Source of the DNA: Nitrospirae bacterium RBG_13_39_12
GTDB taxonomy: Bacteria; Nitrospirota; Thermodesulfovibrionia; Thermodesulfovibrionales; SM23-35
Assembly (NCBI GenBank): GCA_001805125.1
Contig: MHEF01000154.1
Span: 43,833 to 52,866 of the forward strand
Length of the DNA: 9,034 nt
Reading direction: 5' to 3'
Of this stretch, positions 1 to 6,428 are shown one piece after another. The notes beneath the pieces are model-generated. The model was not told where the DNA came from. It made no database searches and worked only from the letters and a program-made list of their open reading frames with translations. Both the position numbers and the translations under genes were made by a program. The stretch's first letter is position 1. Each line of letters starts with the position of its first letter.

Positions 1-809
1 GTACTGAGGCAGTTAAAAGAGCAAAGGTTGACGCAAGGGATATAGTTATCCTTGATACCGCAGGCAGGCTGCACATTGATGATTCACTAATGACCGAGTT
101 AAAGAAGATAAAAGAAAACGTTTCACCAAAAGAAGTTATTCTTGTAGTTGATGCAATGACAGGACAGGATGCAGTAAATATTGCAAAAAACTTTGAGGAT
201 CAAATAGGCATTGATGGGATAATTCTTACCAAGATGGATGGAGATGCAAGAGGCGGTGCTGCACTCTCTATTAGAACCATAACCGGAAAACCAATAAAAT
301 TTATTGGTGTCGGAGAGAAAGTCGAGATGCTTGAACCGTTTTATCCCGAAAGGATTGCATCTAGAATACTCGGTATGGGTGACGTTATGAGCCTTATTGA
401 AAAGGCTCAAAAATCATTCGACCAGAAAGAGGCTGAAAAACTACAAAAAGCGATAACAGATGAATCATTTACATTTGATGACCTTAAAGAACAGCTCAAA
501 AAGCTGCGTAATATGGGACCTATAGAAAATATACTCAGCATGATCCCCGGGGTTAATAAGGTTAAAAATTTAAACGTTGATGAGAAAGAATTTATAAAGG
601 TAGAAGCGATAATAAACTCCATGACTAAAAAAGAAAGAAAAGATCACAATATAATTAACGGGAGTAGACGCAGAAGAATTGCTATAGGGAGCGGTACAAA
701 TGTTTCAGATGTAAACCGGGTTATAAAGCAGTATATAGAGTTAAGGAAAATGCTCAAGATGTTTAAAGGCAAAAAGATGGCTAAATTCCCAAAATTCCTG
801 CCTTTTTAA
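1..809 (+). CDS. ffh: Signal recognition particle protein Ffh (SRP54), 3' part only
   Basis: Ffh is the GTPase of the signal recognition particle. It binds 4.5S/SRP RNA and signal peptides of nascent membrane proteins and delivers ribosomes to FtsY. The gene enters from the left edge, in frame from base 3; 268 residues are present of the usual 440-450, so the N domain and the P-loop half of the G domain lie outside. Visible are the G3 motif DTAGR (54-68), the G4 motif TKMD followed by GDARGG (228-257), GVGEK of the G5 region, and the linker PFYPERIASRILGMGD. The M domain follows, with MGPIENILSMIPG and the RNA-binding helix SRRRRIAIGSG (663-695). The tail after LKMFKGKKM is short, without a long Met/Gly-rich end. 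It is probably co-transcribed with rpsP downstream, as is common. Identification is secure. Confidence 0.97.
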   Translation, partial: TEAVKRAKVDARDIVILDTAGRLHIDDSLMTELKKIKENVSPKEVILVVDAMTGQDAVNIAKNFEDQIGIDGIILTKMDGDARGGAALSIRTITGKPIKFIGVGEKVEMLEPFYPERIASRILGMGDVMSLIEKAQKSFDQKEAEKLQKAITDESFTFDDLKEQLKKLRNMGPIENILSMIPGVNKVKNLNVDEKEFIKVEAIINSMTKKERKDHNIINGSRRRRIAIGSGTNVSDVNRVIKQYIELRKMLKMFKGKKMAKFPKFLPF

Positions 810-835
810 ACTACCCTAATAAAAATTATAAGACA

Positions 836-841
836 TATAAT
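836..841 (+). promoter_or_regulatory. Possible -10 element upstream of rpsP
   Basis: An exact TATAAT sits in the 94-base gap between ffh and rpsP. No convincing -35 hexamer lies 16-18 bases upstream (ACCCTA at 17), and the gap is very AT-rich, so this may be chance. If real, it would give rpsP-khpA a transcript independent of ffh with a leader of about 55 bases. Confidence 0.25.
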
Positions 842-903
842 CAGACGTCTTTACTTTAATATTCAAAATATATTAAAATTTTTACACTTTAAGGAGGTGG
901 GGT

Positions 904-1140
904 TTGGTAAAAATAAGACTTACAAGATTGGGAGCACACAAGAAACCTTTTTATAGAGTTGTAGTAACTGATTCTAGGACAAGAAGGAACGGGCCATTTA
1001 TAGAAATTCTCGGAACATACAACCCATTAAAGGACCCTTCCGAAATAGTTCTGGATATGGAAAAAGTGAAATTATGGTTGCAGCGCGGAGCACAACCTAC
1101 CGATAAAGCTAAAAAGCTTATACACAAGGCTGGCCTGTAG
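904..1140 (+). CDS. rpsP: 30S ribosomal protein bS16
   Basis: bS16 is a small-subunit protein that binds 16S rRNA early and is needed for 30S assembly. The 78 residues match the family's normal length (75-90). The opening MVKIRLTRLGAHKKPFYRVVV, the segment DSRTRRNGPFIEILGTYNP and the later VKLWLQRGAQPTDKAKKL are typical. The start is TTG, not ATG. It is fixed by a strong Shine-Dalgarno (AAGGAGGTGG, 891-900) just upstream and by the conserved N-terminus beginning exactly there. It lies 94 bases after ffh and 32 bases before khpA, in the common ffh-rpsP-khpA order. Confidence 0.97.
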   Translation: MVKIRLTRLGAHKKPFYRVVVTDSRTRRNGPFIEILGTYNPLKDPSEIVLDMEKVKLWLQRGAQPTDKAKKLIHKAGL

Positions 1141-1172
1141 ACAGCCCAAAACTCGTATGGAGGTAGAGGACG

Positions 1173-1403
1173 ATGAAAGACTTAGTAGAAAAAATGGCGA
1201 AGGCTCTGGTAGATAGGCCCGAAGAGGTTGCTGTTACTGAGGTTGATGGCGAAAAGACCACTGTTTTTGAGCTCAGGGTAGCACAAAGCGATCTCGGAAA
1301 AGTTATAGGCAAACAAGGTAAAACTGCACGTGCAATGAGGACAATACTAAGTGCATCAGGGACAAAAATTGGCAAACGCTGCGTACTCGAGATTCTCGAA
1401 TAA
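1173..1403 (+). CDS. khpA: KH-domain RNA-binding protein KhpA (YlqC family)
   Basis: KhpA is a small single-KH-domain RNA-binding protein. In Firmicutes it partners with KhpB/Jag and affects many small RNAs and cell elongation; its role in other phyla is less clear. The 76 residues are the usual family size. The KH core is seen in VAQSDLGKVIGKQGKTARAM, with the GxxG nucleic-acid loop GKQG at residues 46-49, followed by the helix RAMRTILSA and a last beta strand (CVLEILE). The start ATG has a good ribosome binding site (GGAGG, 1159-1163). It follows rpsP closely and ends just before a strong terminator, so it looks like the last gene of the ffh/rpsP transcript. In most bacteria rimM would come next; it does not here. 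Confidence 0.93.
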   Translation: MKDLVEKMAKALVDRPEEVAVTEVDGEKTTVFELRVAQSDLGKVIGKQGKTARAMRTILSASGTKIGKRCVLEILE

Positions 1404-1457
1404 AACACAGCAAGCCCTTTAACTTATAAATTAAGACTGCATCTTCATTTAACAGTT

Positions 1458-1504
1458 AAATAAAGGGGGGGTAAAAAAACATTTCCTTCCCCCTCTTTAT
1501 TTTT
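1458..1504 (+). terminator. Rho-independent terminator after khpA
   Basis: The arms 1458-1471 (AAATAAAGGGGGGG) and 1489-1502 (CCCCCTCTTTATTT) pair over 14 positions with a single G-U wobble. They enclose a 17-base loop, and the right arm runs into a T-rich tract (TTTATTTTT, 1496-1504). The A-rich left arm would supply a U tract on the other strand too, so it may work in both directions. It separates ffh-rpsP-khpA from trmD-rplS-rnhB. Confidence 0.85.
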
Positions 1505-1528
1505 GTCTAACTTACAAAAGGATATAAC
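1500..1528 (+). promoter_or_regulatory. Possible promoter for trmD-rplS-rnhB
   Basis: After the terminator, trmD needs its own promoter. The best -10 candidate is TATAAC (1523-1528). TTGTCT at 1503-1508 resembles a -35 but is only 14 bases away, and the hexamer at ideal spacing (1500-1505, TTTTTG) is weak. The leader to the trmD ATG would be about 38 bases. The need for a promoter is well supported; its exact position is not. Confidence 0.3.
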
Positions 1529-1572
1529 CGTCAAAAATCCAATAATTCCAGTACATTAGAAGAATTTAAATA

Positions 1573-2310
1573 ATGAGATACGGTATAGTTACAATTTTTC
1601 CAGAATTTATTCATTCATATCTCGGCAGCGGAATTCTTAAGAAGGCTCTTGAGAAAGGACTTATTGCAATAGCAGTCCATAACCTCCGCGATTTCACACA
1701 AGACATACACAGAACTGTTGATGATTACCCATATGGAGGTAGCTCAGGAATGGTCATGAAACCAGAACCTTTCTTTACTGCTGTGGAAACACTATATCCT
1801 GATACAACACAAAGAAGGATTATCATGCTCAGCCCGGCAGGTAAAAGATTTGACCAGGATATGGCTATGGAACTCTCAAAAGAAACCCGATTAATTTTAT
1901 TCTTATGCGGAAGGTATGAAGCTATCGATGAAAGGGTCAGAAACTCTCTGGTCAATGACGAAATATCAATAGGTGATTATATACTTACTGGCGGAGAATT
2001 GCCTGCTTTAGTTATAATAGACGCTGTTACCAGATTAGTACCCGGCGTACTAGGTGATAATCGTTCTGCTGAGACGGAATCATTTTCATGGGGAATACTA
2101 GACTATCCTCAGTACACAAGGCCTTCTATTTTCAGGGATCTGGCAGTGCCGGATATTTTACTTTCAGGTAACCATAAAGATATCAGGTTATGGAGGAGAA
2201 AAGAAGCCCTGCGCCGTACATTAGAAAGAAGACCAGAGCTTCTCGAAAATATTAGGCTCAGCGATGAAGACTGTAGATTAATAAACGAAATAAAGGAGGA
2301 ATCACAATGA
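1573..2310 (+). CDS. trmD: tRNA (guanine-N1)-methyltransferase TrmD
   Basis: TrmD transfers a methyl group from S-adenosylmethionine to N1 of G37, next to the anticodon, in tRNAs for Leu, Pro and Arg, which prevents +1 frameshifting. It is a SPOUT-class trefoil-knot dimer, cytosolic. The 245 residues are full length. Motifs: YGIVTIFPEF at the N-terminus, YGGSSGMVMKPEP (54-66), LSPAGKRFDQ (86-95), LCGRYEAIDERV (111-122), the knot segment EISIGDYILTGGELPA (130-145), RLVPGVLG with Arg154, and LDYPQYTRP (176-184) with the catalytic-type Asp177. The second residue after the first two glycines at 55-56 is Ser where many orthologues have Gly. The start agrees with the conserved N-terminus, but the ribosome binding site is weak (AGAAG). 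It overlaps rplS by four bases (ATGA). Confidence 0.97.
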   Translation: MRYGIVTIFPEFIHSYLGSGILKKALEKGLIAIAVHNLRDFTQDIHRTVDDYPYGGSSGMVMKPEPFFTAVETLYPDTTQRRIIMLSPAGKRFDQDMAMELSKETRLILFLCGRYEAIDERVRNSLVNDEISIGDYILTGGELPALVIIDAVTRLVPGVLGDNRSAETESFSWGILDYPQYTRPSIFRDLAVPDILLSGNHKDIRLWRRKEALRRTLERRPELLENIRLSDEDCRLINEIKEESQ

Positions 2311-2690
2311 ATCTAATCGGAGCTGTAGAAGAAGGTTTAAAAAAGGATATCACAGATTTCCGCATAGGAGATACTGTTAGGATTTCAGTAAAAGTCATTG
2401 AAGGTGATAAAGAAAGAATACAACAATTCGAAGGCGTTGTAATTGCCAGACGCGGAAGCGGTACCAGAGAAACATTCACGGTACGAAAAGTATCATTCGG
2501 GATAGGTGTGGAAAGAATTTTCCCTTTATTTTCTACGGCTATAAATAAAATAGTTGTTTTGAAAAAAGGAGACGTAAGAAAAGCGAAATTATATTATTTA
2601 AGAGGCAAAAAAGGCAAGGCAGCAAAAATTAAGGAAAAAGAAAGAGCATTTGAAGAAAAATCCAACAATCAAATTAGCTCGGAATCTTAA
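2307..2690 (+). CDS. rplS: 50S ribosomal protein bL19
   Basis: bL19 lies at the interface of the 30S and 50S subunits. The 127 residues are slightly longer than the usual 115-120 because of a charged, low-complexity tail (AFEEKSNNQISSES). Typical family segments are FRIGDTVRISVKVIEGDKER, FEGVVIARRGSGTRETFTVR, GIGVERIFPL, and VRKAKLYYLRGKKGKAAKIKE. The usual FPLHSP is FPLFST here, a mild change. The ATG overlaps the trmD stop (ATGA), with a strong Shine-Dalgarno (GGAGG, 2295-2299) inside the trmD end, so the two are translationally coupled. rnhB follows after 18 bases. Confidence 0.97.
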   Translation: MNLIGAVEEGLKKDITDFRIGDTVRISVKVIEGDKERIQQFEGVVIARRGSGTRETFTVRKVSFGIGVERIFPLFSTAINKIVVLKKGDVRKAKLYYLRGKKGKAAKIKEKERAFEEKSNNQISSES

Positions 2691-2708
2691 TTCTTCATTA
2701 ATCCAGAG

Positions 2709-3320
2709 ATGGATATTTATGAGCATGATGAGTCATTCAGAAAAAAGGGTTTCTCAAGGATAGCTGGTATCGATGAGGCAGGGAGAGGTACGCTTGCAGG
2801 ACCAGTTGTATCTGCCGCAGTTGTATTAAAAGAAGGAGTAAGAATTACTGGACTTAGAGATTCCAAAAAAGTACCCGAGAAAGAAAGAGAACCATTATTC
2901 TATAAGGTTCAGAGTTTCTCTATAGATATAGGTATAGGCATCGTAAGCCCGGAAGAGATTGACAGATTGAATATCTTAAGAGCTACAAGACTTTCGATGC
3001 AATTAGCAGTACAAAATCTTTCCAGACCTCCTGATTTACTTATTATCGATGCGGTCTCCCTCCCTAGAGTCTCAATAAAACAGATTTCACCTATAAAAGG
3101 AGAAAGCATAAGTGCTTCGGTTGCTGCTGCCTCTATAATCGCAAAGGTTGAAAGAGACAAAATCATGATGGATTATCATCTTAAATATCCAAACTATAAT
3201 TTTGAAAAACACAAAGGATACTCAACTAGAGAACACCTTGAAATGCTCAGGCTTTATGGTCCCTGTCCAATCCACAGAAGAAGCTTTCATGGAGTAATGT
3301 CATTAGAACTGCCGTTTTGA
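2709..3320 (+). CDS. rnhB: Ribonuclease HII
   Basis: RNase HII cuts the RNA strand of RNA-DNA hybrids, including single ribonucleotides embedded in DNA, and starts ribonucleotide excision repair. The 203 residues are full length. Seen: GIDEAGRG (20-27) with Asp22-Glu23, LRDSKKVPEKERE (49-61), LLIIDAV with Asp114, AAASIIAKVERD (139-150), and HKGYSTREHLEMLRLYG plus HRRSFHGV near the end. The fourth metal ligand, Asp in the KGDS motif of E. coli (D126), is Glu132 here (KGES). The start has no clear ribosome binding site, and the gene lies 18 bases after rplS, so translation probably depends on coupling. It is the last gene of the operon and converges with pheT. Confidence 0.95.
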   Translation: MDIYEHDESFRKKGFSRIAGIDEAGRGTLAGPVVSAAVVLKEGVRITGLRDSKKVPEKEREPLFYKVQSFSIDIGIGIVSPEEIDRLNILRATRLSMQLAVQNLSRPPDLLIIDAVSLPRVSIKQISPIKGESISASVAAASIIAKVERDKIMMDYHLKYPNYNFEKHKGYSTREHLEMLRLYGPCPIHRRSFHGVMSLELPF

Positions 3321-3386
3321 AGTTTTATTATATTAAAATATCAGGGTGATTTCTTAAGAAAAGGCTGTTTTATCCGGACTTAAAAG

Positions 3387-5441
3387 TTACCCCCTTAGTT
3401 CTCCGCCAGTTTTTTCAAGGACATAATCCACAAGTGAATTATGAATATTTTCAACCTCGTTGTCAGTTAGCGTTTTATCTTTAGACCTGTAGACAATATT
3501 AAAAGCCAAGCTCTTCTTGCCTTCAGGAATATTACCCCCGATATATGAATCAAAAACTGACAAATCTTCTATAAATTGTGATGGAAATGAATTTATTATT
3601 TTTTCAATTTCATAAGCGTTTATATGTTTATCAACAATAACAGCAATGTCACGCTCTATATAAGGATACTTAGGAATAGGATTATACCTGATTGAATCAG
3701 GTACTTTTGTTAAAAGCAAATCGAGGTTGAGTTCATACATCACGATCTCTGGTTTTTGCTTCTTCAGGTCAAGCCTCTCGACAACCTCAGGGCTAAGAAC
3801 TCCAATATATCCAATATAAGATCCTGAAACATATATGTCAGCAGACTGTCCTCTATGCAGGAATGGTTCTAAAGTTGGAGAGAATGAATAATCTTTTATC
3901 AACAGGTCTTCAAACACGGATTCCAGTACCCCTTTAACTATAAAAAAACCCTTTGTATCCTCTCTCCACAGAGAAGGAGATTTGTCTCTATAAAATAAAC
4001 CACCAAGCTTTAGTTCTTCTAAAGGCAAAGGTTTATGACTGTTCTCAAAAGTCTTTGCTATCTCAAAGAATTTTATATCTTTTACACCTCTGTCAAAATT
4101 ATATTTAAAATTTTCAATTAGTGAAGGCGCCAGTGTAGTCCTAAGCAGGGACTCTTCCTGCCTTAGTGGATTTCTTATTACAATAGTATTACGTCTCCTG
4201 TCAGTCTCTGGAATATTAATCAAATCAAGACTTGACGGACTCATAAAACTGTAATTAATAACCTCTGTAAACCCGGTTTTTCTCATTGCTTCGCTTATCC
4301 TGTCAACATACATTTTTTTAGTATTTAACATGCCTGCAGAAAAAGTACTCTTTGGAATAGTAATCGGAACCTTTTCATAGCCGTAAAACCTCGCAACCTC
4401 TTCTGCTATGTCGTTTTCTCCCTGAATGTCACGTCTGAACGCAGGTGGGTAAATAACAAAAGCTTTTTCTCCCCCCTCAACTTGAATACCAAGCCTTTTA
4501 AGTATTTCAAGCATATCCATATGCGAAAGATTTGTACCCAAAATTTTATTTATATTCTCAAACCTTGCACTCACAGGTTCAGGAACATACTTCACAGGAT
4601 AATTATCTATTAGTTCATAGATAGTTCCTCCCGCAATATCCTTTATCATAAGTGCTGCTCTGTCAAGAGCATTTTTAAGAAATTCTATATCAGTTCCTCT
4701 TTCGAACCTGTAAGAAGACTCGCTGGAAAGAGTCAGTGTTTTTGAAGTTCTCCTTACAGAGAAAGAGGTAAAATAAGCACTCTCAAGAAAGATATCTTTT
4801 GTACCTTCAGAAACCTCTGTTTCTAACCCTCCCATAACCCCAGCAATTGCAACCGGCCTCAGCTTATCCCATATGAGAAGTGCTTCTTCCGGCAGTTCTC
4901 TTTCAATGCCATCAAGTGTCACTATCTTACTCTTGATGCCGGCGGTATCTACAATAATCTTTTTACCATTGATTGTATCAGCATCGAAGGCATGGAGTGG
5001 ATGACCGAGCTCTAAAAGCACATAATTTGTTATGTCAACAACGTTATTTATAGACCTTATCCCGCATTCTTCCAGACGCGACTTTAACCATTCAGGTGAA
5101 TCGGCGATTTTAACACCCTTTATAACCCTGCCGGTATATCTGTTACACAGTTCAGGTCTTACGATCTCAACAGAAAAATCAGAAATATTCAGTTTATCAG
5201 TAATTTCATATGTAGGGATTTCAAATGGCACATTAAAGACTGCGGATACTTCTCTGGCTATGCCTAATATACTGAGACAATCAGGTCTGTTGGGTGTAAC
5301 ATTAACCTCAAAAACAGCATCTCCGTTTACAGACTCAACTCCCTCAACCTCAAGGCCTATCATCGTAAGCCTTTCAGCCAGCTCTTCAGGAGATGCATAG
5401 ATATCTACAAATTCTCTTAGCCATTCATACGGTAACCGCAT
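3387..5441 (-). CDS. pheT: Phenylalanine-tRNA ligase beta subunit, short form without the EMAP-II-like domain
   Basis: PheT is the beta subunit of the (alpha-beta)2 enzyme that charges tRNA-Phe; it carries editing and tRNA-binding domains. I place the start at the ATG at 5441 (MRLPYEWLREFVDI, the family N-terminus), giving 684 residues. A TTG twelve codons upstream would add sequence without family match and lies inside the promoter. Domains: B1 (1-45), B3/B4 editing domain (about 90-250, with NVVDITNYVLLELGHPLHAFD and AGVMGG), B5 (about 288-358), the catalytic-like core (about 375-580), and the C-terminal FDX-ACB anticodon-binding domain (about 590-684, YPYIERDIAVIVD). The EMAP-II-like tRNA-binding domain that normally interrupts B1 is missing: GVESVNGDAV runs straight into FEVNVTPNRPDCL. 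This explains 684 rather than about 800 residues. pheS lies 2.2 kb away, beyond inserted genes. Confidence 0.96.
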   Translation of the reverse strand: MRLPYEWLREFVDIYASPEELAERLTMIGLEVEGVESVNGDAVFEVNVTPNRPDCLSILGIAREVSAVFNVPFEIPTYEITDKLNISDFSVEIVRPELCNRYTGRVIKGVKIADSPEWLKSRLEECGIRSINNVVDITNYVLLELGHPLHAFDADTINGKKIIVDTAGIKSKIVTLDGIERELPEEALLIWDKLRPVAIAGVMGGLETEVSEGTKDIFLESAYFTSFSVRRTSKTLTLSSESSYRFERGTDIEFLKNALDRAALMIKDIAGGTIYELIDNYPVKYVPEPVSARFENINKILGTNLSHMDMLEILKRLGIQVEGGEKAFVIYPPAFRRDIQGENDIAEEVARFYGYEKVPITIPKSTFSAGMLNTKKMYVDRISEAMRKTGFTEVINYSFMSPSSLDLINIPETDRRRNTIVIRNPLRQEESLLRTTLAPSLIENFKYNFDRGVKDIKFFEIAKTFENSHKPLPLEELKLGGLFYRDKSPSLWREDTKGFFIVKGVLESVFEDLLIKDYSFSPTLEPFLHRGQSADIYVSGSYIGYIGVLSPEVVERLDLKKQKPEIVMYELNLDLLLTKVPDSIRYNPIPKYPYIERDIAVIVDKHINAYEIEKIINSFPSQFIEDLSVFDSYIGGNIPEGKKSLAFNIVYRSKDKTLTDNEVENIHNSLVDYVLEKTGGELRG

Positions 5442-5448
5442 GGTCTTT

Positions 5449-5477
5449 ATTATATATTTGCAAACTAAGATTGACAA
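5449..5477 (-). promoter_or_regulatory. Near-consensus sigma-70 promoter of pheT, leaderless geometry
   Basis: On the minus strand, TTGTCA (5472-5477; five of six consensus bases) is followed by a 17-base spacer and an exact TATAAT (5449-5454). Only seven bases (AAAGACC) separate the -10 element from the ATG at 5441, so a normal start point would fall on or one base before the A of the ATG. No Shine-Dalgarno is visible. This suggests a leaderless mRNA for pheT. Confidence 0.75.
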
Positions 5478-5508
5478 GCAATATAGACTTTTCTACATAG
5501 GAAATCCC

Positions 5509-5537
5509 TTGACACCATATGGGGATTAATCAATAAT
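5509..5537 (+). promoter_or_regulatory. Sigma-70 promoter for the lipoprotein gene
   Basis: TTGACA (5509-5514, exact) and AATAAT (5532-5537, five of six) are spaced by 17 bases on the plus strand. The expected start near 5544 gives a 36-base leader, with a GAAGG ribosome binding site (5566-5570) nine bases before the ATG at 5580. The spacer begins with the palindrome CCATATGG (5515-5522), a possible operator. The promoter is divergent from that of pheT, about 30 bases away. Confidence 0.7.
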
Positions 5538-5579
5538 CAACATGCATAACTTTTAATAAACGAAAGAAGGTTATCCAAG

Positions 5580-6023
5580 ATGGATAAAAAAAGATTAATA
5601 ATCTCAATAGTTTTTATATTTATGACATTATCTGCTATATTTGCTGGCTGTGCTACCACGAGTGACTTGATGAAAGACAAAGATAAAGGCACAGCTAAAA
5701 TTTATCCTGTTAACACAGAAAAGGCATGGGAGATAGCTAAAGATGTTTTTCTCTGGGAAGGTATAGATGAACTGGAAGAACATAGAGATAAGGGCTATAT
5801 GTTAACCGGCGGTGTAATAAGCTCAGCTTCACCGGTAGCAGTTATGGGAGCATGGATAGAGCCTGTTGATGAGAATAATACGAAGGTTACCTTTTTTACA
5901 AAACGAAGAAGCGAGACAAACAGTGCTGCAACATCAATCGAAACAACTTTTCATGAAAGGTTTGCTGAAGCCGTTGATGCTATTAAAAAAAGAGACCATC
6001 TCCATTTAAAATATTCAGAATAA
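5580..6023 (+). CDS. Small predicted lipoprotein of unknown function
   Basis: The protein has 147 residues. It opens with a lipoprotein signal: MDKKR, a hydrophobic stretch (residues 6-20), and a lipobox ending FAGC with Cys24 as the lipidated residue. The mature part is 124 residues with no further membrane segment. It is a mixed alpha/beta-looking domain with YPVNTEKAWEIAKDVFLWEG, a Gly-rich VMGAWIEPVDENNTKVTFFT, and TTFHERFAEAVDAIKK. The pattern (Trp-rich helix, strand with GAWIEP, KVTFFTKR) recalls small periplasm-facing lipoproteins annotated as hypothetical; I do not recognise a named family and assign no function. It has a good promoter and ribosome binding site and no stop or frameshift, so it is likely expressed. 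It is the first gene of the insert between pheS and pheT. Confidence 0.85.
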   Translation: MDKKRLIISIVFIFMTLSAIFAGCATTSDLMKDKDKGTAKIYPVNTEKAWEIAKDVFLWEGIDELEEHRDKGYMLTGGVISSASPVAVMGAWIEPVDENNTKVTFFTKRRSETNSAATSIETTFHERFAEAVDAIKKRDHLHLKYSE

Positions 6024-6039
6024 AATATGTTAGTTTTTT

Positions 6040-6291
6040 GTGTGCTTTTATGCTGCGAGCATGATAGGGGCTGACCTTTCCAGTGCTGATATCAGAGGTG
6101 CAAGCTTACGTGCAACAGATCTAAGTAATGCAAATCTTTCTTCCTCAGATTTAAGAGAAACAGAAATTATAGAATCCACTTTTATTGGAGCAATCCTAAC
6201 AAATGCTGATTTAAGAGGGACTTACATCAGATCCGCTGATATGACCCGTGCAAAACTTGACGGAGTAAAATCTGATAAAGAGTTAAAGTGA
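6040..6291 (+). CDS. Short pentapeptide-repeat protein, possibly truncated or decaying
   Basis: From residue 10 the protein consists of thirteen consecutive pentapeptides of the A(D/N)LxX type (GADLS SADIR GASLR ATDLS and onward to RAKLD), about three coils of a right-handed quadrilateral beta helix. A short charged tail (GVKSDKELK) follows. Function is not predictable from the repeats alone; family members include gyrase-protecting proteins and many of unknown role. The start is uncertain: GTG at 6040 is the first possible codon after a stop, ATG at 6061 the next, and neither has a ribosome binding site. A better-placed ATG at 6027, four bases after the lipoprotein stop, encodes a hydrophobic MLVF start but is out of frame by one base across a run of six T. 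This may be a truncated gene or one that relies on coupling to the lipoprotein gene. Confidence 0.6.
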   Translation: MCFYAASMIGADLSSADIRGASLRATDLSNANLSSSDLRETEIIESTFIGAILTNADLRGTYIRSADMTRAKLDGVKSDKELK

Positions 6292-6428
6292 AGCACCTGA
6301 TAGAAAGCACTGTCTTACGATATTTCAGGCTTTATTTTGTTTCTTCCTGTAAGCAGTAACTGTGATATACTCAACAAAAATACAGATTACGAATCGAATT
6401 ACTGAGTTTTTTCGTATAACATAGTCAT
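6292..6428 (+). promoter_or_regulatory. Intergenic stretch with extended -10 promoter candidate for the nuclease-like gene
   Basis: These 137 bases hold no gene. The best signal is TGATATACT (6363-6371), an extended -10 element (TG, one base, TATACT), without a clear -35. It would give a leader of about 50 bases. A second candidate, TATAAC (6415-6420), lies only eight bases before the ATG at 6429 and would again give a leaderless mRNA, but lacks any -35. No Shine-Dalgarno precedes that ATG. Confidence 0.4.

Noticed and set aside
3350..3361. Palindrome TTTCTTAAGAAA between rnhB and pheT as a terminator
   Set aside because: It has no loop and no following T tract, so it cannot form a normal terminator; AT-rich palindromes of this size are expected by chance.
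5032..5400. 122-codon plus-strand open frame inside pheT
   Set aside because: It lies wholly within the confidently identified pheT on the other strand, is Ser/Thr-rich shadow sequence, and has no ribosome binding site.
5442..5477. Upstream TTG start for pheT adding 12 residues
   Set aside because: The added residues do not match the family, there is no ribosome binding site, and the stretch is occupied by the -35, spacer and -10 of a strong promoter.
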